Source of the DNA: Mariannaea sp. PMI_226
Lineage: Eukaryota > Ascomycota > Sordariomycetes > Hypocreales > Nectriaceae
NCBI GenBank assembly: GCA_024336345.1
Contig: JANFOG010000007.1
Span: 434,001 to 498,000, forward strand
Reading direction: 5' to 3'
DNA: 64,000 nt
In this document: piece after piece, positions 1-12,079 of the stretch
Position numbering within the stretch: the first letter of the stretch is position 1
Layout of the letters: every line of letters begins with the position of its first letter
Translations under genes and position numbers: made by a program
The notes under the pieces: model-generated
Seen by the model: only the letters and a program-made list of their open reading frames with translations
What the model was told of the DNA's origin: nothing
Databases searched by the model: none

Positions 1-3000
1 GGCTTCTGACTTGCGGCTTGGACGGCGGTGGCGGTAAGAGCCTTGACTTGACCTGTACAATGCTTCGTCCAGGCGTTGCCGTCGTGGGAAGCAATGGTGA
101 ACTCCCACCAGGAGCTGTCGAGGGAGTCTGTGAGACGATGAGGACGGAATGTTGTCATTACTTCAACTGGACGTCCCTCAGTGAGGAGCAGGGCTGAATT
201 GACGAGGATGTGACGCAGAGAGAATGCTTCTTCTACGTCGGTTGTCTGTCGGATTGCCTCGCCAACCATTGCAACATAGCCAGCGAAGGGGAAAACAGCA
301 TTGTCTCCGATAACATGATCGCGCACCCAAGGAACGTTGTCCAAGTGGAGGAGATTCCTCCAAGTCGGCTCCATGTCAGTGCTTTCAGCGACTCGGAAAC
401 CGAGAAGGTCATGGTATGGGGAGCCGCGGTGTCGCCACTCCTTGCAGATTCGAGACTCATACCAGTAGCTCTCCTCATGGTTCCATGGATATCGGGGCAG
501 ATCTGCAAGAGTAGTTCCCTCTGGGATGAGGGCCTCGAACTTGATCGGGATATTTTGGCAGAAGAGCTTTCCGACAGCGGTCAACATGCTCTCGATACAA
601 TTCTGCTTACGGATCATCGCTGCAGCGTAGGGGACTGTCACGGACTTTTCAGCTGCGATCTGTCTCAAGGGGCCTGAGAGAGCTGAGTGAGGACCAATCT
701 CAAGGAAGAAGGCATTCTGGCCGACTTCGTGGGTGAGAATCTTTGTGACAGCGGTCGAGAACATCACAGGGGACTCAAGGTTGGTCTGCCAGTACTTAGG
801 TCCCAGAACATCAGTCTTATCAAGGAGCTTGCCCGTAACACTGCTAAAGAATGAGCAGTTCACTGGAGCTCTTCCAACAACGTGACAAGTCTCCATCATG
901 GAGTGGTATGCATCGCCTACCTCGACCATGTGGTGGGAGTGGTAGGCCTTGTCAACCTTGAGCAGCCTGGCGAGCACGTCTGGGTGGTCATGGTGAATCT
1001 CTGCGACAACTCGTTCAAGCTTGTCTGCATCACCAGAGATTGTAATGCTCTTCGGAGAGTTTTCACATGCCCTCACAACCCCAGGGACAAGATAAGGCTC
1101 AACAGTATCCCAGCCAAGCCCGATCGCCGCCATGGCACCCTTTCGTTTCTGCTGGAGAGTCACGGCGCCTCTGAGCCACGCAGCAGTGATGGCTTCATGC
1201 TTGGTAAGAGCGCCAGAGGCGTACGCGGCTGCGATCTCACCACTAGAGTGGCCAACAACGGCAGCAGGTTTGATGCCGATCTCAGATAGACAATCGACCA
1301 TGGCAAGCTGAATAGCAGTGCAGGCGGGTTGAGAGAGCTGCGCAGTCTCGACTCGGCTTGACTTTGACGGCTTGAGGAGTTCCTCTTCAAGCGTCCAATC
1401 TGGCCCACCTGGTACAGACTGTAGATACTTGTCAAGAGATCGGATGGATCTTCTGAAAGTCTCATTCGACTGCAAAAGTTCTTTAGCCATCTGGGGCCAT
1501 TGTGCACCCTGTCCCGTGAACACCATGACGAGATTAGGCGTTTGGCTAACCCTAGATGTCGGAGAGATGAGGCCAGCTCGCTCCTTTGTAGCGACTGCAA
1601 AGGTGCGATAAGAAAGGTGCTGGCGTCGATTGGCAAGAGTGTATGCCAAGTCTCCGATGCTTTCAGGGTGTCTGCCAAGATATTCCTGGTAGTGCTCAGT
1701 CATCTTGGTCAGCGATTGGGTAGAGTTCGCAGAATAAACAAGAAGCTGAGGCGCCTTGGGGGCAACACTCTTCTTAGTCTCAATATTGAAGCTGGCTGCT
1801 GAGTCGATGATGACATGGGCGTTGGTGCCGCCAATGCCAAATGAGTTGACACTGGCTCTCTCGTACCGATCTTCGGGCCAGGGCGTTGGCTCGACCGGAA
1901 CGGTCAACTTCCGTGCCTTGAAAGGAATATCCGGGTTGGGAACCTTGAACTTGATGTTCGGTGGAATGGTGCGATACTGCAAGGCCATGACGACCTTGAG
2001 TAGAGAAGTGAGACCAGATGCTCCTTCGGAGTGACCAAGGTTTGGCTTGACAGATCCGATATAGACACCGTCGTCGCCAAAGACACGGGCGACTGCATTT
2101 GCCTCGATTGGGTCGCCGACTGGAGTGCCGGTACCGTGGCATTCGACAAAGGCAGTCTCCTTGAAAGGCAGGCCGGCGATGCGGTAGGCCTTCCTCATCA
2201 TGGATTCATGGGCCTCAGTGTTGGGATGCGTCAGTCCTGGTGTCTTTCCATCGTGATTCGTCGCCGTGGCCCTGATCACAGCTCGGACGGGATTGTTATC
2301 CCTCAAAGCGGCATCAAGAGGCTTGATGTAGATAGCGGTGATTGCCTCACCACGGCCGTATCCGTCGGCATCAGCAGAAAAGCTCTTACATGAGCCGTCC
2401 TTGGAAAGGACACCCTGCTCAGTCATGGCAGTGGTCATGTTTGGAGCCATGATGAGATTTGCACCGCCAACAATGGCGCTTGTGCAGTCTCCTCTCTGAA
2501 TTGCTACGCAGGCTTCGTGTAGGCCTACCAGTGCAGCTGAGCAGCCTGTTCGGATGGTCATGCTGATAGACTTGGTTAGCATATCCTCATCAATTTCCAC
2601 AAAATCTGGCGTCGTAGATAACATACCTAGGTCCATGAAGGTCCATCTCGTATGAGATACGATTCGACAAGAGGAAGTCTCCGTAACCTCCTACACGATG
2701 CATACCCCATTGCTGGGGCTCTTTAGCCCACATTTCGATCCAGTCTTCACCAAAGCTCCCCATGTAGCAGCCGATGAGCCCACCCCTATAGTTGGTCTCG
2801 CCAGCGTCATCTACACATTCGCGGACAACTTCAAGCATTTGTCTCTGGTGAGGATCGGCACGCTCAGCCTCGGTTCTTCCAAGGTTGAAGAATGAGCCGT
2901 CCAAGCTACCCAGATTGACGCTCTCGTCGAGAAAGTAGCCGTATTCCGATTTAACAGAACCTGGCTTGACAGTTGGGGAGTAGTAGGCATCGACGTTGTA

Positions 3001-3414
3001 CCTAGACTCGGGGACACGAGTCCGCGCATCTCCCTTGGCGACGAGGAACTCCCAAAGTTCCTGGGGAGTATGAAGACCGCCTGGGAGACGACATGCCATG
3101 CCGCAGATGGCAATGGGAATGGGCGCCTCGTCCTTGGTAGAAGCACCATTGACCCCGTTGGAATGGCTCTGTCGATGGACACCGTTCGAAAAGCCATTCG
3201 AAGTAGCACCATTGGAACCATTGGAACCATTGGTACCATTGGTGCCATTCAAATGCGTACCATTGGCGCCATTGGTACCGTTTGTGTGCACCCCGTTAAA
3301 GCCATTGGTGTGCATACCGTTGGCACCGTTAGCACCGCTAAAACCATTAGTACCGTTGGCTCCGTTGGTGTGCGAGCCATTGGCAGCCGAGAGGAATTCT
3401 GCGTTAGGGCTCAT
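1..3414 (-). CDS. Highly reducing type I polyketide synthase, N-terminal part (KS-AT-start of DH)
   Basis: This multidomain enzyme would build a reduced polyketide chain. Exon 1 is 3414-2627, a 64-bp intron spans 2626-2563, and exon 2 runs open from 2562 to the window edge, giving about 1,117 residues. After an Asn-Gly-rich leader (residues 12-90), the ketosynthase starts near residue 98. It has the active Cys in TGCSAAL (C270), the HGTGTP His (H405) and a later NLGHSEG. The acyltransferase has GHSSGE (S702). A dehydratase begins near residue 960 with the HxxxGxxxxP motif (H1012). The frame is continuous from C270 to H1012. Methyltransferase, ER, KR and ACP would lie outside the window. It is divergent from an alpha-oxoamine synthase, the same pairing as FUM1/FUM8, which points to a sphinganine-like product. 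The exact product is not decidable here. Confidence 0.95.
3145..3381 (-). repeat. Coding minisatellite: Asn-Gly repeat leader of the PKS
   Basis: Residues 12-90 of the PKS contain about 20 Asn-Gly dipeptides, mostly spaced as (A/T/S)-N-G triplets with interspersed His/Phe/Met. At DNA level this is an imprecise 9- to 12-bp repeat; on the plus strand it reads as runs of accattggn. It lies upstream of the ketosynthase fold and is probably a disordered, length-variable tail. Confidence 0.85.
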
Positions 3415-4635
3415 GATGTTCTATGTGAAGCTAGGTCTTAGCTATCTTATCAAATCTGTAATCTCCCTTCAAAGGAGCGTTATGTTCAAAGACGTGGGAA
3501 GTAGAGGGAGGATATAAGATGTCAAGTTATTAGCTCCAAATGGCCAGCCTGTGGAACAATTGCGAGAATCCTGAGAAAATTCAAAGCCATAAACCATTGA
3601 CAACCATTGGGGTTTTGTAACTTCACGCTCGACGTGTGTTGCTGAGGTCACGTATGGATCAACCTCTAAACACCATGTTTGTCGATCAACAACATATTCG
3701 TAGACTTCGAAACGGGACCCGGCTAATCCCACGTGGTGGGATGCAGGAACCGCTGCAATAGGTAGCATCGTAAGTCATTCCATCGGAGAAGTCCTATGTG
3801 AGCTGCTCAACTTGATACCCGGGTTCCGTTTACAGTCTCCATCTCCTTCTACGTTTGGATGGGCTTACTGAAGGATCCAACAGAAACTTCTAATCACTGA
3901 TCTGAATAATATCTGTTGAGAAATAGATTCTCAATACTACAGAATGATGACGTGTTATCAATAATGGTCTGATAGGAGTGACTGTGTGTTTTGCCAAGAT
4001 ATCCCACTGAGGAAGGTTGGAAGTGGTTCAACAGTTCTCCTTTGCTCCAGATCATTCCTAGTATGCAAATAAGAAGCTTAATTGATCCTAACGGAAATCA
4101 ATTAGTTCAATGGGTCCTTGCATGGACCTGCAGATTGGTCAATTCCATCGGAACCCGTGCTGAGAGACCATGGGGTGATGGGAGTGCTCTCAAGGGCTGC
4201 TAAACTATCACGCCAGAAGGGAGCTTGGGCCATAATCCCACCGGATCCCGAACTGCAACTGGCCTGCAATTAGCAACTTGTACTTGCAAAATCTCGAGCG
4301 GATTGAAGAAAATTCACTGTGCTGTGTTGGAACTGAGACAAAGTTCAGGATCAAGATAGGTCAAAGATAGCCAATTCTAATTACTTAACATCTGATGTAC
4401 AGTGTTTCCAAATGGTTCAAATAGAGCCTTGAGCTCAAGTTGAAATATCTACCACTTCGGAAGATTTTTTTTTCTTAGAAGAACAGGATCACCTTCAACC
4501 TCGTCGTTACAGAACCAGCCATCGCCAAATAGCACCCATCCTACGTGCACAGCTGAATCCCTCGAGGCTTCTCTCACGCAGTTCATTCCTAGAAAAAACC
4601 CAATCACATTTCTCTTTCTATAAAAAACTTGAATC
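3415..4635. promoter_or_regulatory. Shared divergent promoter region between PKS and oxoamine synthase
   Basis: This 1.2 kb stretch separates the start codons of two head-to-head genes and shows no credible coding frame, so it should hold the control elements of both. A TATAAAAAA string lies at about 4619-4627, only ~17 bases before the oxoamine synthase ATG. That is closer than a usual TATA box, so it may be fortuitous. No specific regulator site could be assigned with confidence. Confidence 0.6.
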
Positions 4636-6184
4636 ATGTCAACAAATGTTGTTCCTCATATCAAGGACTACCTGGAGGCCCAGGAAGTCAAAGCACCCCG
4701 CATGAAGGATGCCCCCGTCTTCTACAAAAATCTTGAGGAGGCGCTCGACACTCGTCGAATGGATCAGAACTTGATTGTCTTCCGGGATTTCAAGGAAGGT
4801 GTTGATTTCTCCTCCAATGACTTCCTATCCCTGGCTTCCAGCGGTCTCCTTCGTATGGCCTTCTTTGACGAGCTGGCTCGTCATCCCAACTTCAGGCTAG
4901 GAGCCACCAGTTCTCGTCTTCTGGATGGAAACAGCAGCTACATGGAGACGATTGAGAAGGAGGTGGCAGAGTTTCATAATGCTGAAGACAGTATCATCGT
5001 CAACTCGGGATATGAGGCCAATGGAGCCATCTACACGGCTATTCCTCGCCCCGGCGATGCCATTGTCTACGATGAACTCGTCCATGCCAGTACCCATGAT
5101 GGTATGAAGAACTCTGTTGCTCTGACCAGAATGTCTTTCCGTCACAACGATGTAGACTCTCTGGAGGAAACCCTGGTCTACATTCGTGACACGCAGCCCC
5201 TTATCCAGAAGGGAGAGCGATCCGTCATCATCTCTGTGGAGTCAGTCTACAGCATGGATGGCGATGTGTGTCCCCTGAGGGAATTCGTTGACATTGCAAA
5301 GGAGGTATTCCCCCTTGGCAACGCTCAGTTCGTCGTTGACGAAGCCCACGGCACCGGTGTTGTGGGTCGACAAGGAGGTGGTCTTGTCCAGGAGCTTGGC
5401 TTAGAGAAGGAGATTGCCATCAGAATGCACACCTTTGGAAAGGCATTGGCCTCGAACGGAGGTAATATTCCGTGCCTATGAAATGACTGTGTCAGCGACC
5501 CATGCTAACTCAATGGCTTAGCCTGCATCCTGTCGAACAGCACTGTCAAGACAATGCTGATCAACTATGCTCGTGGTATCATTTACACCACAGCTCCGAG
5601 TTTCCTCGTACTCGCAGGTATCCGATCTGGATACAATTTGCTGAAAGCGAATATGACTGTCCTTGTAAGCTAGCTCCAACGATCACCGACGCAGGTTCGT
5701 GAGGTAGACCCTAACCACTTCTGGCTAGGCACAAGAGCGTGTGCAGTACCTGGTCAAGCTCTTCTTTAAGACAATCCAGCAGCATCCAGCCTATGAACGT
5801 GCTGCAGAGACTGGCATCATGCGTGTCCCTCTCTCTGACGGCTGGGAGTCGCGTCCCTTCGTCACTCAGGTCGTGCCCGTCTGGACCCGACCTACCCAGA
5901 ACCTCTTCCTTGTCTTCCATCTCCAAATGGCCAAGTACTGCGCTTATCCCATTGACTTCCCCGTTGTTCCCAAGGGAGCGCCCCGTGTGCGGGTTGTGTT
6001 CCACAACCATAACACCGAGGAAGAAGTCAAGGGCCTGGCAAGCTGTATCTACGGATGGGCTCAGGAGATGCTCGATATTGAAGATGGCAAGGTCGCGTCC
6101 AAGATCCCAGTCGCTGCCCGCCAAGCGTTTTCGTGGACAGCGAACTCCGAGAGCAATGGGAACGGTGTCCAGGTCCAGGCTTAG
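4636..6184 (+). CDS. PLP-dependent alpha-oxoamine synthase (FUM8 / 8-amino-7-oxononanoate synthase-like)
   Basis: The enzyme would condense an acyl thioester with an amino acid, with decarboxylation, to give a 2-amino-3-ketone. Exons are 4636-5461, 5522-5664 and 5729-6184 (introns 60 and 64 bp), giving 474 residues. Family motifs are present: substrate-binding LGATSSRLLDGN, the co-factor Asp in DEAHGTGVVG (D235, H238) and the Schiff-base Lys in HTFGKAL (K269). It lacks the long membrane-anchored N-terminus of serine palmitoyltransferase subunits, so it looks like a soluble pathway enzyme rather than the housekeeping one. Its head-to-head position with a reducing PKS is the arrangement expected for chain release in sphinganine-analogue biosynthesis. 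A biotin-type KAPA synthase is the main alternative. Confidence 0.93.
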
Positions 6185-8382
6185 GAGCGTTAACTTAGGT
6201 GGTGATGGAATCAATAGTTGGGTTGACAAAGTGGGAAGATGTGGGGTTGTAAACATGATTTTCTTACCTAGAGCTGCCTATTGCAATTATTACATGGTCT
6301 CGTTATCACTCGTCAAGAATGTATGTTTTAGTCATAGCGAAATAAGGGTCTTACCCCCTCGGCAAAAGTGACGGGACCTGCATCGTAAACTCGCGGGGTC
6401 ATCATGGGTAGTTGTGATTGTTGGTCGTGACGGGTGGGTTGCTGGGTATCATGACAGACGGCGAAATGGAGCGTATTATGATGGAAAGATAATAATGACA
6501 ATACGCCGGATGAAGTAGGTGTCAACCAGCCCAACTTACGGACTCGGATGTGTTGCAGGGATGGAACTGGCCCCCCCTGACCATCTCCCGTCACTGTTTT
6601 TGGCATGTAGGTTGTATACTGTAATTCCGGTGCAGCGGATGGCATGCTCCGCTCACACCCACGCTCACGGCTACTTGGCGTATCGGCGTAATAGGCACTC
6701 TGTACAGAGTACAGATGTAGTAAGCGGCCTAATTGGTTGCGTGAGAAGCATGCCATCCATTACGGGCCTTGTCCTGGCCCTATGGCAGTGTATTCGTATG
6801 GGATACATAGAGCCTGGATTTCCGTGGCCAATGCGTAAGGCCCCCCCTGGCACTGGCAGCTCAAGAGAAGGATGCGGCAGAAGCATCCCGTCGTCAAGGA
6901 TGCATATAGCACTCCAGGAATTATCCAACGGATGGACCGATAGAGTACGCAGCACCCCATAGGCCTGTGCATAAGCGAAGGGTTGCAATGGAGTCTCCAA
7001 ACATCCCTCAAGGTAATTAGCTGAGTGCCAACGAAACTGGAAAATAGAAGCCCCCACGTCAATTAAATGGCATGACGAATATCATCCCTCCAGGTGTTTC
7101 AAAGAAACAGGAGGCCACTTCACTCTAGGCATCAACCACTCTACCCAGCACATAATATCTAAAAGGTGACGCTAGCGGTCAAACGTGGCCCTATATGCCG
7201 AGCACTGACCAAACACTGGCGACCAATACGCAACGTGAGAATATTATCCGATTGACATAAATATCATAGGGCCCTATAGCATGACGTGCCTTATAGTGCC
7301 CGTGCGATTGTCTGTGCAATCGTGTGAAGCTGCTGTGAAACGGGACATACTCCGTACGTCCCTAGGACATGCACAGCAGTCGGTCAAATAAACCGGTAGA
7401 AATGCCGCGGAAATGACACTATCGTGCACTCAACAAGCTTGACGGAACATATGATTCTCCATCACGGTAGCACTAGCCCTATTAGCTGCAGAATTTCTCT
7501 TGCATTTTCCTATCTCTTCCTTCGCCATCGCCGAGGGGCCAACCAGATACGATCTTGAGAGACCGTGCAAGGGTTAGACAGCATAGTAGATCGAGTAGGA
7601 CTTACCGCTCCTGCCATGCTACTTACGCCATCAGGAAGCTATGTCGAACACGAATCAGTCGGTGGCTCCGGCATGCCTGTTTGAAGCATAGACCCTGTTG
7701 TCGTGGAGCTCTCATTGCGGCAACTCGGTGAACTTCCCCGCGCCACAACATGGAGCCGTACATGAGGGTAGCATGGATGATGGGTTAATGAGCATGGTGA
7801 CCTTCCAAATGGGGCAACGTACCACTCTCTATATTGACTTATGTGTTGCTGACAGGAAAAACCCGACCGCAGGCCCTGTACCGCTGCTACACAACACTGT
7901 TCAGATGAGAGCTTTTGGGCTGTGTTTTTGTCACAGTATTCCAAACTGCTTCACGCTGGTCCATATCATACCTGGCAGTTGCGTGCCTGCTATGACCTTG
8001 TGGGCTAACATCAGCGCAGGAAGGATCGAAATGTGCCCATAGCCGTCCAGCTACACGCAGTCCTGGACGTTCAACGTCCTGCTAGCTATGGAGAGCGAGA
8101 GCCGCATCTCGGTTGTTACCGCTATCCACTACCTCTCTGTTCGTAGGGTTTAGTTTAGTGTATCTCGGCCTTATCCGCACTTACATAAGGCTCAGGGTTC
8201 GCAAAAGTCCATTTAATCTACGATGGGTCCGGCGGGATCATGTCCTAGTTCAGCATTCAGATCCGAGATGCCTTCACAAGGGAAGAGATGTTGGGACGCC
8301 ACAGCTGACAACGAGGCACGCATTGCTCTTTGTGCGAAATTCCTATTATCGTATACCTCAACTTTGCTGACCATGTTTGTAG
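6185..8382. other. 2.2 kb stretch with no recognisable gene
   Basis: All frames on both strands are short and show neither a known motif nor plausible splicing. The sequence has scattered C/G runs (for example near 6571 and 6841) but no terminal repeats or transposase remnants that I could see. It contains the 3' flank of the oxoamine synthase and the promoter of the following Zn2Cys6 gene. Confidence 0.5.
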
Positions 8383-10884
8383 ATGGGAGGTTCCAAAGAC
8401 TATCCAGGTAACGAACCGTCCCCTTTACACAACGGCGGAAAAAGAACAATATCGTCTAATGCAAATTACTTCTTGCTCAACAGTCTGTGACCAATGCCGT
8501 TCAAGAAAGATTAGGTGTGGGAGAGAACGACCTCAATGCTCCAATTGCACTCGTCTCGGTTTGGAATGTGAATGGTTGGGCCAAGGGAAGAGGCCAAATC
8601 AAACAACTTGGCTGTAAGTTAGCATACTCCGCGACGGTTAGCAATGCCTAAGAATGCTTAGATTGACCACTTATTTCTACACGATAGAAGCCATGCCGTC
8701 ACGAGGCTCGGCGACCGTCTCGAGAAGCTAGAGAATGTGATCTCCAATATGCAGACCTCAATTCCTAGCCAGGAGACTGAAGCCACTTCCTTCCAGGCTA
8801 CTACTCCGCCTCTTTCAAGCTCAAGCAGGTCTTATGGACGACGTTCCTCCATCAAAAACGTAGGAGGCCATGAGAGATACTACGGCTCAACATCTCTCCT
8901 GTCTCTCATTCAAGATATGGTTGCAGTCATTCAAACTAATCTTTGCGACGCAGAGCAGGACTCTGCAGGAATCGACATTACAATCATTACCTCCGCCAAG
9001 GAGGAACTTATTCAGTTGACAGAATCGCACGAAGCTCACAGACGAGTATTTGATGGTTCAATACTCAGCAGCCCACCCCAAGTCATTATAGAGGCCATGA
9101 TTGACCCTTATTTTGAGATGGTGAATCCATATATGCCAATATGGACCAAAAATGGCTTTCGCAGACTAATTTCCTCACATGGCCAGCTTTTCGACGCATC
9201 AAAAAGACGTGCTTATGACGTCTGCGCCAACAATCTGGTACTTCTAACTCTCCAGGCCAAGTCATTGCAATCTCGCACAGCTCCTTCATCAATACCCTTT
9301 GTAGAATCCCCACCTGCACCATCTATCGACGATGACCTTGTGAAATCCTTTATTGCAAATGCAAAGCGTGCCTTGGAGAATTTGGAGTTATTACTCCTCA
9401 GTCCGAGCCTTTTGAGCCTGCAAGCACTTCTGTCTCTGGTTTGTCCACCACTCATTCACCTCCTGATGACAATATTGTTGAGACGGACGAGACTGACGAT
9501 GCAAAGTGTGTGGTCGCACAGATATCCCTCTCGGAACATGTAACAGCGCTCCTGTTTAGTTTGGCGGTTCATGTTGCAAAGTCTATCGGCCTGTATCAAT
9601 GGAGCTCCTCGGACCATCAAGACCGTCAAGGTTCTGGTGAATTTGAAGACATGCTGCAGGTCATGTACTGCATGGTGTGTCTCAGCAGAGCCATTCCTTG
9701 GTCTTCAGGGTTGTCCTCCACCTTGTCCGGTCTCAGCACTTTCGAGCGGGACCTGGCGAGCCATTCTGGTACGGATTTGACGAAACGTCTTCCTAGCCAA
9801 ATCTCTCTTCTCAAAATCGAAGAACAGGTTTACTCTAGTCTTTATTCAGATCAAGCAACACGACAAACTGAAAACGAGATTGCAAAGACAGCACTTTCTC
9901 TTAGCCGAAAACTTCAAGACTGGTCCACACAACATCCCAGTTGTGTCAGAGAGGACGATGGCTATGATGCGGCGCTTGATATTTCAAAGTACGAGTTAGC
10001 GATTCGGTTTTGCTCCATTCAAGCGCTGGTAGAATGGCCTCTCGTGGCGGACACTGAGACAAGCCATTCCCTCCTCGACATATCTCGTCGCACTCTTGGC
10101 TTGTTTCTGAGTGTATGGAGAGCCCCACAGGAGAGAATGCATCACCTGGTTTTGGCGTTGTAGGTTCCCTATAAATCCATTCATACCTGTCATCTCCACG
10201 TTCTTTGACTAACCGCTTGAGAAACCCCGCAGGCTAGTGGCGTCTTATCCTCCTGTGGCTTTCTTTGAATTATCAAGACATACACTCTGTAGCCAACAAG
10301 TAGCTGATGACGACCTGGAGCTACTTCAATCCTTTATTAACATGGTGCATACGTTCTCCAAGTGGGCAGAAGCGCACTCCTTTATGAACAAGTTGTCAAG
10401 ATTCGGCTTGATCGTGATACACTTGATCAACTCCCGCAGAGAAAATACATGTTCGAATTCTTCGGGAACAGACGATACCCCTCCACATCCAGTTGCCTCC
10501 ACACAAGCATACATGCACACCCTCGGGATATATCCCGGAGCTGTTAACGGGGTAGCCCAGTTATATGGAGGTGATTCGGTAGCCTCCTCTTCAACTCACA
10601 GCAACTCCACACCCATGTCCGGAGGGGTCCAACCAAAACAGGCAATGTCTGATACCGAAACGGTTCCAGCACCAGAAATAGCTGCTTCAAATATGTCTAC
10701 GTCTCTAGGTTCATATGAAAGTGGGTTCGAAGGAAGGATCAGTCCGATAGATGAGTTGGATGGGTGGATAGTGGACACTAGGCTGAGTGAGACGATGAGA
10801 ACTTCTTTACAACCCGGCGACATGACGGGCTTTATACTTCAAGATAATGACGATTTTTCCTTTGGTGGGATTCATTTGGGATGA
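8383..10884 (+). CDS. Zn2Cys6 fungal transcription factor (fungal_trans type), candidate cluster regulator
   Basis: Model of five exons: 8383-8407, 8484-8613, 8688-9438, 9507-10159 and 10233-10884, giving 736 residues. The binuclear zinc cluster has six cysteines at 10, 13, 20, 27, 30 and 37 (CxxCxxxKIRCxxxxPxCxxC, then LGLEC), followed by a short linker and a coiled coil (RLGDRLEKLENVI) of the Gal4 kind. The middle region (ALLSLCVVAQ, LAVHVAKSIGLY) matches the fungal-specific transcription factor domain. The 25-nt first exon is inferred because it puts a typical short leader directly before the zinc cluster; an alternative start at 8459 without that intron is possible. It lies between the oxoamine synthase and an aldehyde dehydrogenase, so it may control this locus. 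Confidence 0.9.
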
Positions 10885-12079
10885 TGTACGATTGTCGATA
10901 GATGTAGATACCGGGAGGCTTATTTGTGTCGCATTGTATAATAGATACCCACTTTCATGGAATGGAAATACTTCTCGTGCTTTGAAAAGAATACTTCGCC
11001 AACGTGGTCCACTGGAATAATTAAGAAGAACTTGATTTAACGCAATGGAATTGGGTGACGTTAGAAGATGGAATCAATGGAGCGAAACTAGGTCAGGTTC
11101 GAGAAACATACACCTAGGCCGCTATATGGTTATAGAATTCAGATCATCAAGTCTTGAACACTAGATCATCCAGCTATATCAATAGATCACAGGAAATCTA
11201 TACTGGTTCACTAAATCTATGGCTTGTAATCTCCAAATTAGGTTGGATGCGACGAGCTTCTGCTGCGTTCAACTTTCCAACGAAGTCGCCAGTCCAGGGT
11301 AGAGTCGGGGAGATGAGGGCAACGCCGTGTTATCATGACTCCAAACTTGAGGCAACCCTGCAGCAGCATGACATCGGAAAAACAAGTACTAGCTGGAATT
11401 CTCCATTTCATGCTACCGTATTTACGGGTTTTGAATCGGAATTAAAGCTAGGTTATCGCCATGTTTTGGCTTCTGTAAGGGGGACGGAACTATTACAATA
11501 GCCTACCCGAATCGGCAGGAAACCCTTTGTGCAGCACTAGATGCTACTAGGTTACGGAAGAGATGGGCATCAAAAATAGCTACGCTGACATGACAGGTCA
11601 AGGATGCAAAACGTGTCATGATAACGAAGCATCCGACATGATTGATCAGCCTACGCATACGCAAACCTGCGCTGCCGAGTGGCCGGAATGCCTTCGGATG
11701 TGGTTCCGACCCTAGCACCCGGCCGAATCGCCACGATCTGTGTGGAGTCGGCTTTGTCTGCCGCCGCGGACGGAGGAGGGCCAACCCCTCATTCAGTGGC
11801 TTCATCAAGTTTAGGGTCTCTTGAGAGTGGTGCAGCTGTTGGATGGAGGGGTAGTCTCTCTAGCTTTTGGGGAGGGGGGGATTAGAAAGCTTGCCCCTCC
11901 CTCATCATGGCTTGTCGGGTGAGCAGTACAGCCAATGCAGCCCAACACCGACTGAACCGATGAATCCCGACCATGCTCGGAACGAACCATTTAAATACCA
12001 TCACCGCCGCTGGTTACGGTCATGGATAGCTAGGTTGTAAATTCATCATATATTCCCTCCTTTTTTTCCTCTATCGACC
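10885..12079. other. Intergenic, no gene seen
   Basis: This 1.2 kb stretch contains no convincing coding frame. The last ~80 bases before 12080 are pyrimidine-rich, as usual for an ascomycete promoter of the aldehyde dehydrogenase gene. A run of nine G lies at about 11872-11880. Confidence 0.5.

Noticed and set aside
6519..7062. Open frames on both strands of more than 100 codons
   Set aside because: Composition and residue patterns look random; no motif, no splice logic and overlap on both strands.
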